The notes: generated by a model from the letters alone, not told the origin. Positions 26,528 to 35,886 are shown, counted from the first letter of the stretch. The stretch is DNA of 64,000 bases from Paenibacillus xylanilyticus (GCF_013359935.1 NZ_JABMCB010000178.1:170622-234621), one strand, 5' to 3'. Translations and numbers: made by a program.

Positions 26528-28420
26528 TCATTGTCCCAGACGAACCGTAAACGTTATCCGCTGACTATCGCTCAAGACCATCCGTGCTTCCTTTAACATA
26601 CCATTGCGAGAAGCCACGGTATAATTTTGCAGACGAATCTCCGCTCCTTCATTAAGCACGGTTGATTCCACATACGCTCCCCGGAACTCACTCCGAACAC
26701 GATCACCGGAGACGGTGATGACCGCCTGCTCCTCTCCATCGCTGAACATCAGCGGGATAACAGCTCCGGCCGCTTCAATCTCCCCTTCGAACTCATATGT
26801 GACTGTTAACAAACCCGGCTGCTGTGTATAATACGCCCGAAGGGACTTCAGTCCGACCAATGGACCGATCCAGTCTACCGTAAACCTGTTGGTTTCCTGC
26901 CCCTCATCCTCTTCCACGTTGAAAACGATAGCTCCCCCTCCATCGGAAGGGTTGATTCCGGTATCCCGATTATATTCCGATCCGGAAGGGATACCTGCAG
27001 CCAGGCTGTGCCACTGACCATCCGGTGTCCGCCAGGCCGGACAATAACTGATCGGCAGGGTTTCCCCTTCTGAAAATTCAGTGAATCCGGACTCGGTATG
27101 TCCAGCAGCAGCCGGGCCAATGAGTCCTGGGAGCCCCTGCTGGTGAATCCGTACCAGTCCGGGAACCGTATATGGATCATTCAGAGCCGTATGTAATACC
27201 ATTTGCTGGCCCGGTACTGAAGCCGTAATCGTCTCAAACCAGCCGTCCATCTGAAGGACTCGCATCCCCACCTCTGACGGAATGGGTAATTCAGCCACTT
27301 CATCTCCCGGATCACACAGGTATGCATTGGCCAGTGCCGCAGCCGTCCACAGGGTGTAACACGTATGGTTGGTATATATCTCGTATCCGTGGCGTATTTC
27401 CGGAGCATACCGGTTCCGAACGATATGCAGACGGCCGTCCTTCATTTTCCACCGGTCCACGGCAGCAAAACAAAGATTGGCTGCACGAGCAAATACGCCT
27501 GCCATCATGGGATCACCCATCTGCTTCGCAGCTGAGGCATGACTGGAGAACACATACGCAGCCGCCGCTTCATTCCATTGATGCTGTGAGCTGCGTCCCC
27601 GCGGAGGAATTTCACCCAGTGGAGATAACGTCAGGAGCGAAGTGAAAGCCCCGCGCCGGGTGGACTCAGCCAGGGAAGATGCACATCTTCCATCATATCC
27701 GGCGTCCAGCATGACACCCAAGTGGTAGCGGGTAGCAATATCGTACGCAAGCGGACTGTTTGGGCGATCCAGCGGACCATCCTGATACAATCCCAGCGCT
27801 GTAAAACGCGGCAGATGATAGCTCTCCAGATAATGATCCATCCATTCGGTCCCTTCACTCGCCAGCTGCTCGCGGTAGCGAAGGTATTCACCTGAAATCA
27901 TGATTGCATTCCAGTTAATCATCCGGTTGGGGTTGTTCATTTTGGACATTGTAAATACATAGGTTTCTTCCGGTTCAATCTGTTTCAGCCCGGCTGCCCA
28001 TTGAGTCGCTTGTTCAGGCAGTAGCGGCTTTAGCAGCACGTAGGCTCTTAGCATAAGTATGGGAAAGAAGTCGGCATGATTGTCCGGAACCTCGCCGCGA
28101 ACAACCAGTGAGATACTGTGGGTCAGCGCAGCTGCAGCCGAGGTGAGCAGATCAGCCCGGCCCTCCTTTACCAGAACAGCAGCTGCAAATGCATAGGCTG
28201 GTGTGGAATAATAGCGCTCCCGATCAGAGAAGGGATCCAAAATGGCACCGTTCTCCTGCTGATATCCCGAGTAGGCACGTACAATGTTTTCGATGAGTGC
28301 TATTTTACGCGCCCGATTCCATCCACTAGGTTCTACATGCTTGGCCTGGTCCACCTCTGTTCGGAACCTCTCCAGTTCATCTTTCCATGGATATCCTGCA
28401 TCCGATGTATACGTTAACAA
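26528..28420 (-). CDS. putative alpha/alpha-toroid polysaccharide lyase-like protein
   Basis: This 630-residue protein has no signal peptide. The first 400 residues look like an alpha/alpha toroid (aromatic-rich helices, NNPNRMINWNAIMISGEYL, then GRSSQHQWNEAAAAYVFSSH) and the last 230 like beta-sandwich sheets. I did not recognise a family with certainty. Its place between a GH88 gene and a heparinase II/III-like gene suggests an endo- or exo-lyase on uronic-acid-containing oligosaccharides. The Asn/His/Tyr-rich middle is compatible with a lyase active site, but that is inference. Confidence 0.6.
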   Translation of the reverse strand: MLTYTSDAGYPWKDELERFRTEVDQAKHVEPSGWNRARKIALIENIVRAYSGYQQENGAILDPFSDRERYYSTPAYAFAAAVLVKEGRADLLTSAAAALTHSISLVVRGEVPDNHADFFPILMLRAYVLLKPLLPEQATQWAAGLKQIEPEETYVFTMSKMNNPNRMINWNAIMISGEYLRYREQLASEGTEWMDHYLESYHLPRFTALGLYQDGPLDRPNSPLAYDIATRYHLGVMLDAGYDGRCASSLAESTRRGAFTSLLTLSPLGEIPPRGRSSQHQWNEAAAAYVFSSHASAAKQMGDPMMAGVFARAANLCFAAVDRWKMKDGRLHIVRNRYAPEIRHGYEIYTNHTCYTLWTAAALANAYLCDPGDEVAELPIPSEVGMRVLQMDGWFETITASVPGQQMVLHTALNDPYTVPGLVRIHQQGLPGLIGPAAAGHTESGFTEFSEGETLPISYCPAWRTPDGQWHSLAAGIPSGSEYNRDTGINPSDGGGAIVFNVEEDEGQETNRFTVDWIGPLVGLKSLRAYYTQQPGLLTVTYEFEGEIEAAGAVIPLMFSDGEEQAVITVSGDRVRSEFRGAYVESTVLNEGAEIRLQNYTVASRNGMLKEARMVLSDSQRITFTVRLGQ

Positions 28421-28533
28421 AACAAATCACCCTCATTTCCGATCCCCACTTCAATATGGGACTGAATTGGTTTGAGTCGTCATCAGGTTTCCGTTACATT
28501 AAACCGGCCTTATCTGTCTACTGCTTTTATGCC

Positions 28534-30462
28534 TTATCTTGAATGTATAGTGAATCTTAATCTGCACCAAGTCTCCGCTGCAAAATGATCCCGGGACACC
28601 CTGTCGTCATCCGCCGTTTCCCGTAAGGTTAATGCCGTCCGGTAAAATTTCAGGGGCAGGTGGTCGTGATCCACAGTTTCTACCTCTTCCACCCATGCAT
28701 CCCATAGTTCAGCATCGTAATGCAGGGTCACAACTGCCTTGTTTCCTTCCCACTGGACCATTGCTTCCTGCATGACAGGATGAATTCGGCTGACAAAATG
28801 CTCAACGACTCGCGGTTCTTCAAGCCGTTGTCCCTCTTCCCGGGGATCAGGGAATTGCTGCCACTGATAATGGTCTTCAAGGAGAAGCTCCGCTTCGGAG
28901 GTTCCAGAGGGGCCGCTCCAGCTCAAACGCCTGATATATCTTGCCAGTCTTGGTGCCTCTGGATAAGCCGACGTCAAATCAAATGCGACCTCTATCCCTT
29001 GCGGCGACGATTGCCTGGTATACATTACGCTCGCTTCTGCCTGCCGCCCTGATTGTTGAACCGCTCCTTCAATGACCGGGACGCTATGCCCCTGAGAGCC
29101 AATTTGGAAAATGCTTTCCCGGCCAGGTGCGAAATAGGCCTGAGTATACTCGCCTGAACCTGGGTCACAGAGAATGTTTTCTCCTCCGCCATGAAGAATA
29201 AAGTGTCCCAGATCATTATGATTATGGGGCTCTGCGTTATGACCGCCCTTTACCGAAAAGGCTGCTGTCATTTCCTCTTGATCTCCTGCTGCCAGTGTCC
29301 CTCGGGTTATAAGCCACGTCAGATCCTCCAGGTTAACGAAGGCTGCCGGCTCCTCTGCTGCACTTTTTTCTTCAAATAGAGCCTGATTACTCCAGAGTAT
29401 ATTGCGCAGAGTATGGGCCCACCTGCGGCAGGGGTCCTCGGTCAGAAGCAGGATGCGATGCTCCATGTTGAATTGAATCTGCTGCCGCTTGGACAACAGA
29501 GAAAGCAGCCCAGGCGGAATCGTCTCCCGCTCACGACTGTCCGAATAATTGACAAACACCCCGCCCGACAGATGAATATTTCCGGGGAAAGCCGCAATGG
29601 CTCTCGTTTTGGGATCAGACAACATATCCAGTTCCCCTGCACTGAATATTCGCAGCATCTCTGCAAAATACGCATAAAATCCAAACCCGTATACCCAGTA
29701 ACCGATACCTTCAGCGCATCCCCCATCTAATCCATAACCGCTCAAAAAGGCACTCATGGAATGAATCGTCTGCTGCACCGCTCTGGTCCTCAGCTGCTCA
29801 TCTTCCAACAGAAGGAGAGCCGCAATCCCGCAGCCGCCGCTGCACACTGCTGACCAATTGTGATCCGCGTTCTCCCAACCGTAAGTCCGCTGCTCTCGGT
29901 ACAACGGGGTGAAGATCCTGCCCTCTATCTCAGCACGCACCATCTTGACCACACGCTCGTCCAAAATGTCATTCAACATGATAATAATCTCTGCAAGCAT
30001 TTGTGCTGTTTCTGCAGCGAACAAATCGATATGTTCTCTCGCGCCAGCTTCTTCCCCTTCAGGTACATGAGCGGACAGACACCAGGTGTGTTCGGTACAG
30101 ACACTCCAGATCAGGTCCTCCAGTACGTGCAGGCGCTCGGCAGACGGGGATGCAGCGACCAGTAATCCCAGTGCAGTTAGCCTTCCCCGCCGCTCAAAAT
30201 AGGCCAGCTCATACGCATGACGTTCACCTGTCTCCCTGAATTGACGATATAGGGAAAAGGATAGTTCAGGCAGGTTCTCCGTACCCGCCCTCTGTTCATA
30301 TACTTCTAGATCTGACCAGAAGGAGGCATAGTCGGGATCATTCAACGTGTCAGCCAATCTGTCTTTCCAACGATAGATGTACTCCAAACTACGGGTTGCT
30401 CCATGTCTCATGGCCATCATGATGTAATCGGCCGTCCAATTTAATCCAGGGTGAACTGTCAT
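28534..30462 (-). CDS. heparinase II/III-family protein (polysaccharide lyase-like)
   Basis: This 642-residue protein has an N-terminal alpha/alpha toroid (NADHNWSAVCSGGCGIAALL about residues 197-216, a hallmark block in heparinase II/III-like lyases) and a C-terminal beta-sandwich domain starting with HNHNDLGHFILHGGGENI and LCDPGSGEYT. It probably cleaves a uronic-acid glycan by beta-elimination. There is no signal peptide, so substrate must be imported; no importer lies next to it. It is the first gene of a three-gene same-strand set with the 630-aa protein and GH88, and a CcpA cre site lies just upstream. Confidence 0.85.
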   Translation of the reverse strand: MTVHPGLNWTADYIMMAMRHGATRSLEYIYRWKDRLADTLNDPDYASFWSDLEVYEQRAGTENLPELSFSLYRQFRETGERHAYELAYFERRGRLTALGLLVAASPSAERLHVLEDLIWSVCTEHTWCLSAHVPEGEEAGAREHIDLFAAETAQMLAEIIIMLNDILDERVVKMVRAEIEGRIFTPLYREQRTYGWENADHNWSAVCSGGCGIAALLLLEDEQLRTRAVQQTIHSMSAFLSGYGLDGGCAEGIGYWVYGFGFYAYFAEMLRIFSAGELDMLSDPKTRAIAAFPGNIHLSGGVFVNYSDSRERETIPPGLLSLLSKRQQIQFNMEHRILLLTEDPCRRWAHTLRNILWSNQALFEEKSAAEEPAAFVNLEDLTWLITRGTLAAGDQEEMTAAFSVKGGHNAEPHNHNDLGHFILHGGGENILCDPGSGEYTQAYFAPGRESIFQIGSQGHSVPVIEGAVQQSGRQAEASVMYTRQSSPQGIEVAFDLTSAYPEAPRLARYIRRLSWSGPSGTSEAELLLEDHYQWQQFPDPREEGQRLEEPRVVEHFVSRIHPVMQEAMVQWEGNKAVVTLHYDAELWDAWVEEVETVDHDHLPLKFYRTALTLRETADDDRVSRDHFAAETWCRLRFTIHSR

Positions 30463-30481
30463 AATAATTCCTCCCTATTTA

Positions 30482-30496
30482 TGTAACCGATTTCAT
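30482..30496 (-). promoter_or_regulatory. cre site (CcpA catabolite repression)
   Basis: On the minus strand ATGAAATCGGTTACA fits the consensus WTGNAANCGNWNNCW at every position. It lies 20 nt before the heparinase-like start codon, where CcpA would block transcript extension. Confidence 0.7.
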
Positions 30497-30572
30497 TTTA
30501 GCCCATAGTTTAGCAAAAATGAAGGGAGTTCGGACGAATACTTTTGTAAAAAAAATAAATAATGAAAATAAC

Positions 30573-30599
30573 TGAAACTTTTCAGACGTTTTTCTCGTA
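30573..30599 (+). promoter_or_regulatory. ECF-sigma-type promoter (TGAAAC/CGTA)
   Basis: TGAAAC (30573-30578) and CGTA (30596-30599) with a 17-nt spacer match the envelope-stress ECF pattern (SigW/SigM type). It lies about 63 nt before the HELGH gene. Confidence 0.6.
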
Positions 30600-30661
30600 A
30601 AAGGTATGTCGGTACTCATTGTCTATGTATTTTATTCCATTATGAGGACAGGTGAACCATA

Positions 30662-31114
30662 CTGAATACTGAATTATTTAATCAGGCTGTAACTGAACTG
30701 CTGCATCGCTCCGATAGCCGTGCGCTTGTCCATGTTGAGCCCCATTTTCCGGACAGTCGTCTCGTCGGTGGTAAATATCACATGGGAAGCCACACCGTGT
30801 ATTTATATAAAAAAGAAATTATGGAGCAATGCCGAATGCTGTTTGGTTCGCTGGCTCCATTAAAGGCTTATATTTATGTCATTCTGGCTCATGAACTGGG
30901 GCATGCCGAGGATGTGGAATTGGTGGATCTGTCCAACCTCCTCGATGGACCTCTTACAGTTTCTGAGCAGGCAGAAATTCGGCTGCGTATTGAAGAAAAC
31001 GCCTGGCGTTATGCAGAATCCCTGCTATTTGATATGGATCCCGTTTTCTTGCGCACCATCATTGATGAATCCCTGTTCAGTTATCGCCAAGCGATTGAAC
31101 CACATATCGCCTGA
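30662..31114 (+). CDS. HELGH-motif metallopeptidase-like protein, probable CTG start
   Basis: A 150-residue frame holds ILAHELGHAEDVEL (about residues 72-85), a HExxH zinc-site motif with a nearby glutamate as in small metallopeptidases, then a helical tail. The first ATG in frame (30782) would remove 40 residues that read as normal coding sequence and has no ribosome binding site. AGGTGA at 30650-30655 is 6 nt before a CTG at 30662, which I take as the start. No signal peptide or membrane segment is visible. Function is unknown; an ECF-type promoter upstream hints at envelope stress. Confidence 0.6.
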   Translation: MNTELFNQAVTELLHRSDSRALVHVEPHFPDSRLVGGKYHMGSHTVYLYKKEIMEQCRMLFGSLAPLKAYIYVILAHELGHAEDVELVDLSNLLDGPLTVSEQAEIRLRIEENAWRYAESLLFDMDPVFLRTIIDESLFSYRQAIEPHIA

Positions 31115-31141
31115 CCCGTTAAGTGCGCAGCTCTAACAAAC

Positions 31142-31190
31142 GACAAGGCCAGACTCACCCTTTTCCACAGGTGAGATCTGGCCTTGTTTG
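31142..31190. terminator. bidirectional terminator after HELGH gene
   Basis: ACAAGGCCAGACTCACC pairs almost fully with GGTGAGATCTGGCCTTGT, with T's on the plus strand. Confidence 0.88.
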
Positions 31191-31221
31191 CTTGGATTAT
31201 ATGATATTTCTATTCAATTGA

Positions 31222-31569
31222 TTAATTATTCCGATTACGGGACCGGGCTTGTCCACCCTTGCGCCCTGCCTCTTCGCGGCTCATTTTGCCATCTTGATCA
31301 TCGTTTCCATCATTATTGCCCCGGGCGCTTCCGCCCTCCCGTCCAATCTCTTGATAGAACTCACGGTCGTGGGATTTCGAAGTTGCTTCCCCACCTTTGC
31401 TGCCGATCTCCTGATAAAAATCTTTGTCATGGTTCTTCGCGGTTGCCTCTCCGCCCTTGCTGCCAATCTCTTGGTAGAACTCCTGATCATGATTCTTGGA
31501 GGTTGCTTCTCCACCCTTACGTCCTGCTTCTTCACGGCTCATTTTTCCGTTTTGGTTATTTTGTGCCAT
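31222..31569 (-). CDS. KGG-repeat general stress protein, GsiB-like
   Basis: This 115-residue, very hydrophilic protein is built from about five copies of a roughly 20-residue KGG repeat (GKMSREEAGRKGGEATSKN; DFYQEIGSKGGEATSK). It matches the LEA-like GsiB family, which is induced by stress and starvation and thought to protect against desiccation. It has no enzyme features and is probably disordered in solution. The ATG follows AAGGAGTG. The upstream promoter resembles a SigB type. Confidence 0.88.
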   Translation of the reverse strand: MAQNNQNGKMSREEAGRKGGEATSKNHDQEFYQEIGSKGGEATAKNHDKDFYQEIGSKGGEATSKSHDREFYQEIGREGGSARGNNDGNDDQDGKMSREEAGRKGGQARSRNRNN

Positions 31570-31620
31570 TTTGAATTCACTCCTTATCGGGTATTGAGTA
31601 TAGTGTGCTACGCTTTTTAA

Positions 31621-31645
31621 TTACCCTCTCATTTGGGATTAAAAC
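31621..31645 (-). promoter_or_regulatory. SigB-like promoter of the gsiB-like gene
   Basis: On the minus strand GTTTTA, a 13-nt spacer and GGGTAA resemble the SigB pattern (GTTTAA-N12-15-GGGTAT) that drives gsiB in B. subtilis. Whether this organism has SigB cannot be seen here. Confidence 0.45.
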
Positions 31646-31695
31646 ATAAGATTTCTAAATATGTCATTTTTCTATATTTTTCACGATATCTGATG

Positions 31696-31734
31696 TAAAA
31701 AAAGCAGAAGATCTGCAACAGACCCTCTGCTTCT
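31696..31734 (-). terminator. terminator of GDSL hydrolase gene
   Basis: AGCAGAGGGTCTG pairs with AGATCTTCTGCT on the minus strand, followed by seven T's. Confidence 0.75.
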
Positions 31735-31737
31735 ATT

Positions 31738-32394
31738 TTATTGAATTTTAAGTGGACTATTCTGTACGACAGACAACCATTGACGGGCGATTAGCTCGTG
31801 ACCGGCTGCCGTTGGATGTACGCCATCCCATAACCAATAGGATGCGTCAGCCTTTTCAGTGGCCTGATTGAATACATCCTGTAACGGAACCAGCACAGCA
31901 CCAAATTCAGTGGCAAGCTCGCGAACAAGACGTTGATACTGACCGATACGCTCCTGCCACATATCCCATCTCTCCACCGTAGCTCCGGTTTTCAAAATAA
32001 AGGGCTCCATCAACACAAGACCCGTACCGGGCAGCACTTCCTTCGTTTCCTCCAGCAAGTGTCGGTATGCCCGTCCAAGACGGTCTGTAACCCCACTGGG
32101 CTCACCATTCATTGTACGCCAGGCATCATTAACACCGATCAGAATGCTGATCAGGTCCGGCTTCAGGCTGAACGTATCCTCGTTCCAGCGTGCATACAGA
32201 TCGGATGCCCGATCCCCACTGACCCCCCTGTTGTAGAAGCGTGGCTGCTTCCCAGCCAGCTCCGCACCCAATCTGCTTGAGATCAGATAGGCATAGCCGT
32301 GCCCCAGAAAATGATTCGGATCATCATTCCGCGATCTTCCCCCGTCTGTAATGGAGTCTCCCTGAAACAATATTACGGATGGACTTGTACTCAT
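31738..32394 (-). CDS. SGNH/GDSL-family esterase
   Basis: This 218-residue protein has block I with the nucleophile serine (LFQGDSITDGGRSR, about 8-21), block III (SILIGVNDAW, about 85-94) and block V with Asp/His (LWDGVHPTAAGHELIA, about 186-201). These are the four catalytic positions of SGNH hydrolases. With no signal peptide it acts in the cytosol; acetyl-sugar deacetylation is a common role, fitting nearby glycan genes, but this is inference. Confidence 0.9.
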   Translation of the reverse strand: MSTSPSVILFQGDSITDGGRSRNDDPNHFLGHGYAYLISSRLGAELAGKQPRFYNRGVSGDRASDLYARWNEDTFSLKPDLISILIGVNDAWRTMNGEPSGVTDRLGRAYRHLLEETKEVLPGTGLVLMEPFILKTGATVERWDMWQERIGQYQRLVRELATEFGAVLVPLQDVFNQATEKADASYWLWDGVHPTAAGHELIARQWLSVVQNSPLKIQ

Positions 32395-32500
32395 GATTCA
32401 AACCGTTCCTTCCTCTTATGTAAAATGGAAACCTTAATCCTACAGTCTCCATTTTATCCCTTTCAGGAACAATAGAAAATAGCGTTTTCAAAATCTGCAA

Positions 32501-33307
32501 CTAAACGCCTTTCTGGTCTTTGGCCACATATCCTCCGCCCTGATACTTGGTTTCATCCTGCTTATCCGGTGCGCCCCTGCGCTTCGCCTCTTCCCATAGC
32601 TCCGCCGCATCATCTTCCGGACGGTATCCTATCTTCTCCTCCAGGTAACCTATATCATAATAATTGTCGGTATTTGCGGAAGTTCCATACAGATTGAGAT
32701 ATCTCATTTCCGGATTGGCCTCAATACAGCACACGGCGAGCTGCACCATATCCCTGGGCGAAATCCAGATATGTGCCGAACGCTCGGAATGCGGGTGATC
32801 ATCCCCCGAGAAGTTGCCAATTCGGATGTTGAATGAAGAAAGGTCATATTTGTCCACATAATATCTGCCGAGCAGTTCAATATAACATTTGCTGAGGCCA
32901 TAGAAGCTGTCCGGACGATACGGATCATCCACTTCAATATCTTCTCCTGTTCGATAAAAGCCGGTGGCATGGTTTGAGCTTGCAAAAATTACGCGCTGAA
33001 CCCCATTCATTCGTGCTGCTTCATATACATGATAAGCTCCGGTTACATTGATAGGCAGAACTTTGCCCAAGAAGTCCTCTTCATCCTTGGCCCATGCAAT
33101 ATGCAGCACCGTATGCACTCCCTGCATTAGTTCTTTCAGACGGTCCGCATCCGTGACATCCATTGCTACTATGCCTGCCCCAGGATCATCATTCAGGTCT
33201 GCCGCAACAATATCATACTTACCCATGCCCCTCAGACCTTCCAGGAGACTGCGACCGATGACGCCCGCAGCTCCAGTGATCAACAACTTTTTCCTCGTAT
33301 GCTCCAT
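32501..33307 (-). CDS. NAD-dependent epimerase/dehydratase, uronate-dehydrogenase-like
   Basis: This 268-residue extended-SDR protein has the NAD site TGAAGVIGRSLL (about 11-22), a serine block RVIFASSNHATGFY and the catalytic YGLSK (Y about 137, K about 141). SSNHxxGFY is characteristic of uronate dehydrogenases (Udh), which oxidise D-glucuronate or D-galacturonate to the aldaric lactone. Being near GH88 and lyase genes fits uronate use, but there is a gap of four genes and other sugar substrates are possible. Confidence 0.8.
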   Translation of the reverse strand: MEHTRKKLLITGAAGVIGRSLLEGLRGMGKYDIVAADLNDDPGAGIVAMDVTDADRLKELMQGVHTVLHIAWAKDEEDFLGKVLPINVTGAYHVYEAARMNGVQRVIFASSNHATGFYRTGEDIEVDDPYRPDSFYGLSKCYIELLGRYYVDKYDLSSFNIRIGNFSGDDHPHSERSAHIWISPRDMVQLAVCCIEANPEMRYLNLYGTSANTDNYYDIGYLEEKIGYRPEDDAAELWEEAKRRGAPDKQDETKYQGGGYVAKDQKGV

Positions 33308-33415
33308 TCATCTCGCTCCCTTCATTGGTGACGGATATTAAGTTCAACCCAATATATGTCTATAGAACATTATTAACCGTTAACCTGAAGGAATTACCTG
33401 TACACATGAAGTCCT

Positions 33416-33745
33416 CTATCCCATCCAGTATCGCAGAATCATCATCGCTACAATTCCAACAAGAACGGTACCTAGAAGGCTTCGGGTCCAGATCGCCACG
33501 ACGAAGGTAGGCAGGGCCGCCCATAGCGCAGCATTTTTTGTGAGCGGCACCAGTTGGCTGCCAGACATAAAGAGCTCCTGACCAATCAGGGCTGCCATTA
33601 CGGCTACCGGTACATATTCCAGCCAGCGGAGCAGCCATACCGGAATCTGTATTTTGCTGAACAGCATCAGCGGCAGCACCCGGGGAATAAAGGTCAACAA
33701 TGCAGACCCGATAATGATCCAAAAAACATCCCATCTTACTTCCAT
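33416..33745 (-). CDS. azlD: AzlD-family branched-chain amino acid transport subunit
   Basis: This 109-residue membrane protein has four hydrophobic segments and the family block FIPRVLPLMLF (about 19-29) and LEYVPVAVMAAL. AzlD pairs with AzlC to export branched-chain amino acids or analogues. Its start overlaps the end of azlC by 10 nt, so the two are translationally coupled. The frame continues upstream without a better start. Confidence 0.85.
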   Translation of the reverse strand: MEVRWDVFWIIIGSALLTFIPRVLPLMLFSKIQIPVWLLRWLEYVPVAVMAALIGQELFMSGSQLVPLTKNAALWAALPTFVVAIWTRSLLGTVLVGIVAMMILRYWMG

Positions 33746-34479
33746 CTTTCCATCACAACTCCCATCGTTGCTGCGACGACTGCAGCCACTATTACGCTCA
33801 TGCTGCCCAAGGAGGCCATGCTCGCGAATACAACGCATACTACCGAGATTACCGCTACATTGATGTGCAGCTTTCTGTTTTTTCGATGAATTAACTGCAG
33901 TACGATCAGGCCGATAAACATGGCAGGCAGGGCAAAGTCCAGCCCATACTGCTCCGGATTCGTAATCCAGCGCCCAAAATAAGCACCTGCCATGTTGGCC
34001 GCGAACCAATTCAGATATGCTGTAATATTCAATCCATGCATCCACCGTTCACTCAACGATTGGCGGCCAACTGCACGTGTCATGGCTACTCCGAACGATT
34101 CATCGGTGAGCAGGGAACCAATCCACATGTTTTTGAGTGGAGTCAGATGCCTGAAATACGGGGAGACCGCCGCACTGAGTAACAAGTGACGCAAATTGAC
34201 AAAGAATATGGTGAATATGATGGCTGCTGCCGATCCATTCGATGCCAGCATGCCTGCGGCAATGAACTGGGCCGAACCTGCATATAGAATCAGACTCAGC
34301 AGGGCTGTTTCTGCCAGACTGAGACCTGCGGTCATTTCGATTACACCCGCTGCAAAACCGATGCTAAGATACCCCAGTAGCGTTGGAATACAATCTTTTA
34401 CTCCCTGCATAAAGGTGGCATTGTCCGAAGTTTCCATGATGTCTTGTGGTTCCGATGCCAAGGGCATTGTTTTATTCAA
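33736..34479 (-). CDS. azlC: AzlC-family branched-chain amino acid permease
   Basis: This 247-residue membrane protein carries GYLSIGFAAGVIEMTAGLS (about 36-54), LYAGSAQFIAAGML and NLRHLLLSAAVSPYF, all typical of AzlC. With AzlD it forms the exporter for leucine, valine, isoleucine or analogues such as azaleucine. Start is TTG at 34479, 11 nt after AAGGAG; an in-frame ATG four codons later is an alternative. Confidence 0.9.
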   Translation of the reverse strand: MNKTMPLASEPQDIMETSDNATFMQGVKDCIPTLLGYLSIGFAAGVIEMTAGLSLAETALLSLILYAGSAQFIAAGMLASNGSAAAIIFTIFFVNLRHLLLSAAVSPYFRHLTPLKNMWIGSLLTDESFGVAMTRAVGRQSLSERWMHGLNITAYLNWFAANMAGAYFGRWITNPEQYGLDFALPAMFIGLIVLQLIHRKNRKLHINVAVISVVCVVFASMASLGSMSVIVAAVVAATMGVVMERWK

Positions 34480-34618
34480 TTCTGCTGCAACTCCTTCTCT
34501 TCCCTTTGGGTGATGTTTGTTAGTGTCCTTTATATTAATTCAGAAATATACCACAAGATGAGATATTGAGGGAGAGACAGATTTCTTTTTCACAGAACAG
34601 ATGGGATCTATATGGCAT

Positions 34619-34656
34619 ACAAAAAGCCCATTACCTTTTAAAGTAATGGACTTCAA
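34619..34656 (-). terminator. terminator of the GIY-YIG-like regulator gene
   Basis: AAGTCCATTAC pairs with GTAATGGGCTT on the minus strand, then T's. Confidence 0.8.
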
Positions 34657-34683
34657 ATAGCTGGAGACATCTCTTGTTGATGA

Positions 34684-35886
34684 TTACTCACCAGAGTCTT
34701 TTTTATCTCCGTGATATCCTTGTTCACCGTGTGGCTCAAGCTGATCCATCCAGCGATTTAGACATTTGGCCAGGGCATCCTTGGTATCGAAATAGGGATT
34801 ATCCTCTTTTTTCAATACTTCCAGCACTTCAATGGTGAATGCATCATCCCCATATTCATTCCACTCAGCCTGCAGCTGTTTATTCAGATGACTGCCCATT
34901 TGCAGCATGAACTTCTGACCATTAATCGTCTTGAGATTCAATGTGCTGTCCAAAAAGACTTTACCGTTGCGTTCATTGCGGATTTGGTAAATTCCCGCTT
35001 CCGTCTTGACCTCTTTGGCCTGTTCCTGAAGTTCCTTGCGCCGATTCACTTCTTCGTTCTCTCCTTTCCCGCTTCCCGTTTCTGATTTCTTGTCACTCTT
35101 CTTCTGCTCAATCTCAGCTGAAAGGTTCAGCCAGTACTGACTTCCATCCTCTTTACGATTCATGAATCCGTAGTCAATCAAATACCTTCTTAGCTCCACG
35201 TGATCATCATAAACTTGTTTTAACAGCTCATTAACCTGTTTCTCGGTATACTGATGGTCCGGCTCAAACCGTTTGGCAATTTCAGTAAGAACAATGAATT
35301 TATGCTTTTGCTGCATGTGAAAACTCGACAGGGGACCATCTGTCCCTTCAGGGAAATACTTGCCAAGCACTTTTTCCCGGTCCTGTTCCGAAATATCAAA
35401 TTGTTTGGCGTTGATCGTATGCACCTGTCTTGTGACAGGCAAGACCAGTTCGGCAGGCGCATAGTCATCCTTGCTTTTGAGCAGTTCCATCAATGCCAGG
35501 AAGATTTTCGCCTGCCGCTCTTTCTCCTTCAGCACAAACCGATGATTACGAATGGTGGAGGCACTTCCGATCCCAAGCGCCTTCTGCACTTCGGTATCCT
35601 TCTTCCCCTCATAAAACTGGCCAAGCAGCCCCCGCTGCACATCAGACAGGCCCGTCACACTTTTATCCAACTCCAACAAATATTCAAATACCGACCCATG
35701 AGTCTTCTCGATATGAACACGCATATAACGCTCTGCTTCATAGAGGACACCTTCCTCGGGATAGATGATGCCCGCTTCCGTTTTATGGCCGCAGCAGATA
35801 CATGTGAATGTTGGCCCTTCTGTGAGATATCCCCGCTTGATCTCTTCGAGCGTGGCCGTCTGCAACAATGGTTCCGATGATTTCAT
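34684..35886 (-). CDS. HTH + DUF2087 + degenerate GIY-YIG domain protein
   Basis: This 400-residue protein has an N-terminal segment with CICCGH (about 28-33), then a LuxR-like HTH (about 75-125, GKKDTEVQKALGIGSASTIR), a DUF2087 domain (about 175-255, KYFPEGTDGPLSSFHMQQKH) and, after a charged linker, a GIY-YIG-like domain (about 295-365, starting GIYQIRNERNGKVF). In the last domain the YIG glycine is aspartate (FLD) and the expected catalytic arginine is missing, so nuclease activity is doubtful. It is probably a DNA-binding regulator. A promoter with two direct repeats suggests autoregulation. Confidence 0.75.
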   Translation of the reverse strand: MKSSEPLLQTATLEEIKRGYLTEGPTFTCICCGHKTEAGIIYPEEGVLYEAERYMRVHIEKTHGSVFEYLLELDKSVTGLSDVQRGLLGQFYEGKKDTEVQKALGIGSASTIRNHRFVLKEKERQAKIFLALMELLKSKDDYAPAELVLPVTRQVHTINAKQFDISEQDREKVLGKYFPEGTDGPLSSFHMQQKHKFIVLTEIAKRFEPDHQYTEKQVNELLKQVYDDHVELRRYLIDYGFMNRKEDGSQYWLNLSAEIEQKKSDKKSETGSGKGENEEVNRRKELQEQAKEVKTEAGIYQIRNERNGKVFLDSTLNLKTINGQKFMLQMGSHLNKQLQAEWNEYGDDAFTIEVLEVLKKEDNPYFDTKDALAKCLNRWMDQLEPHGEQGYHGDKKDSGE

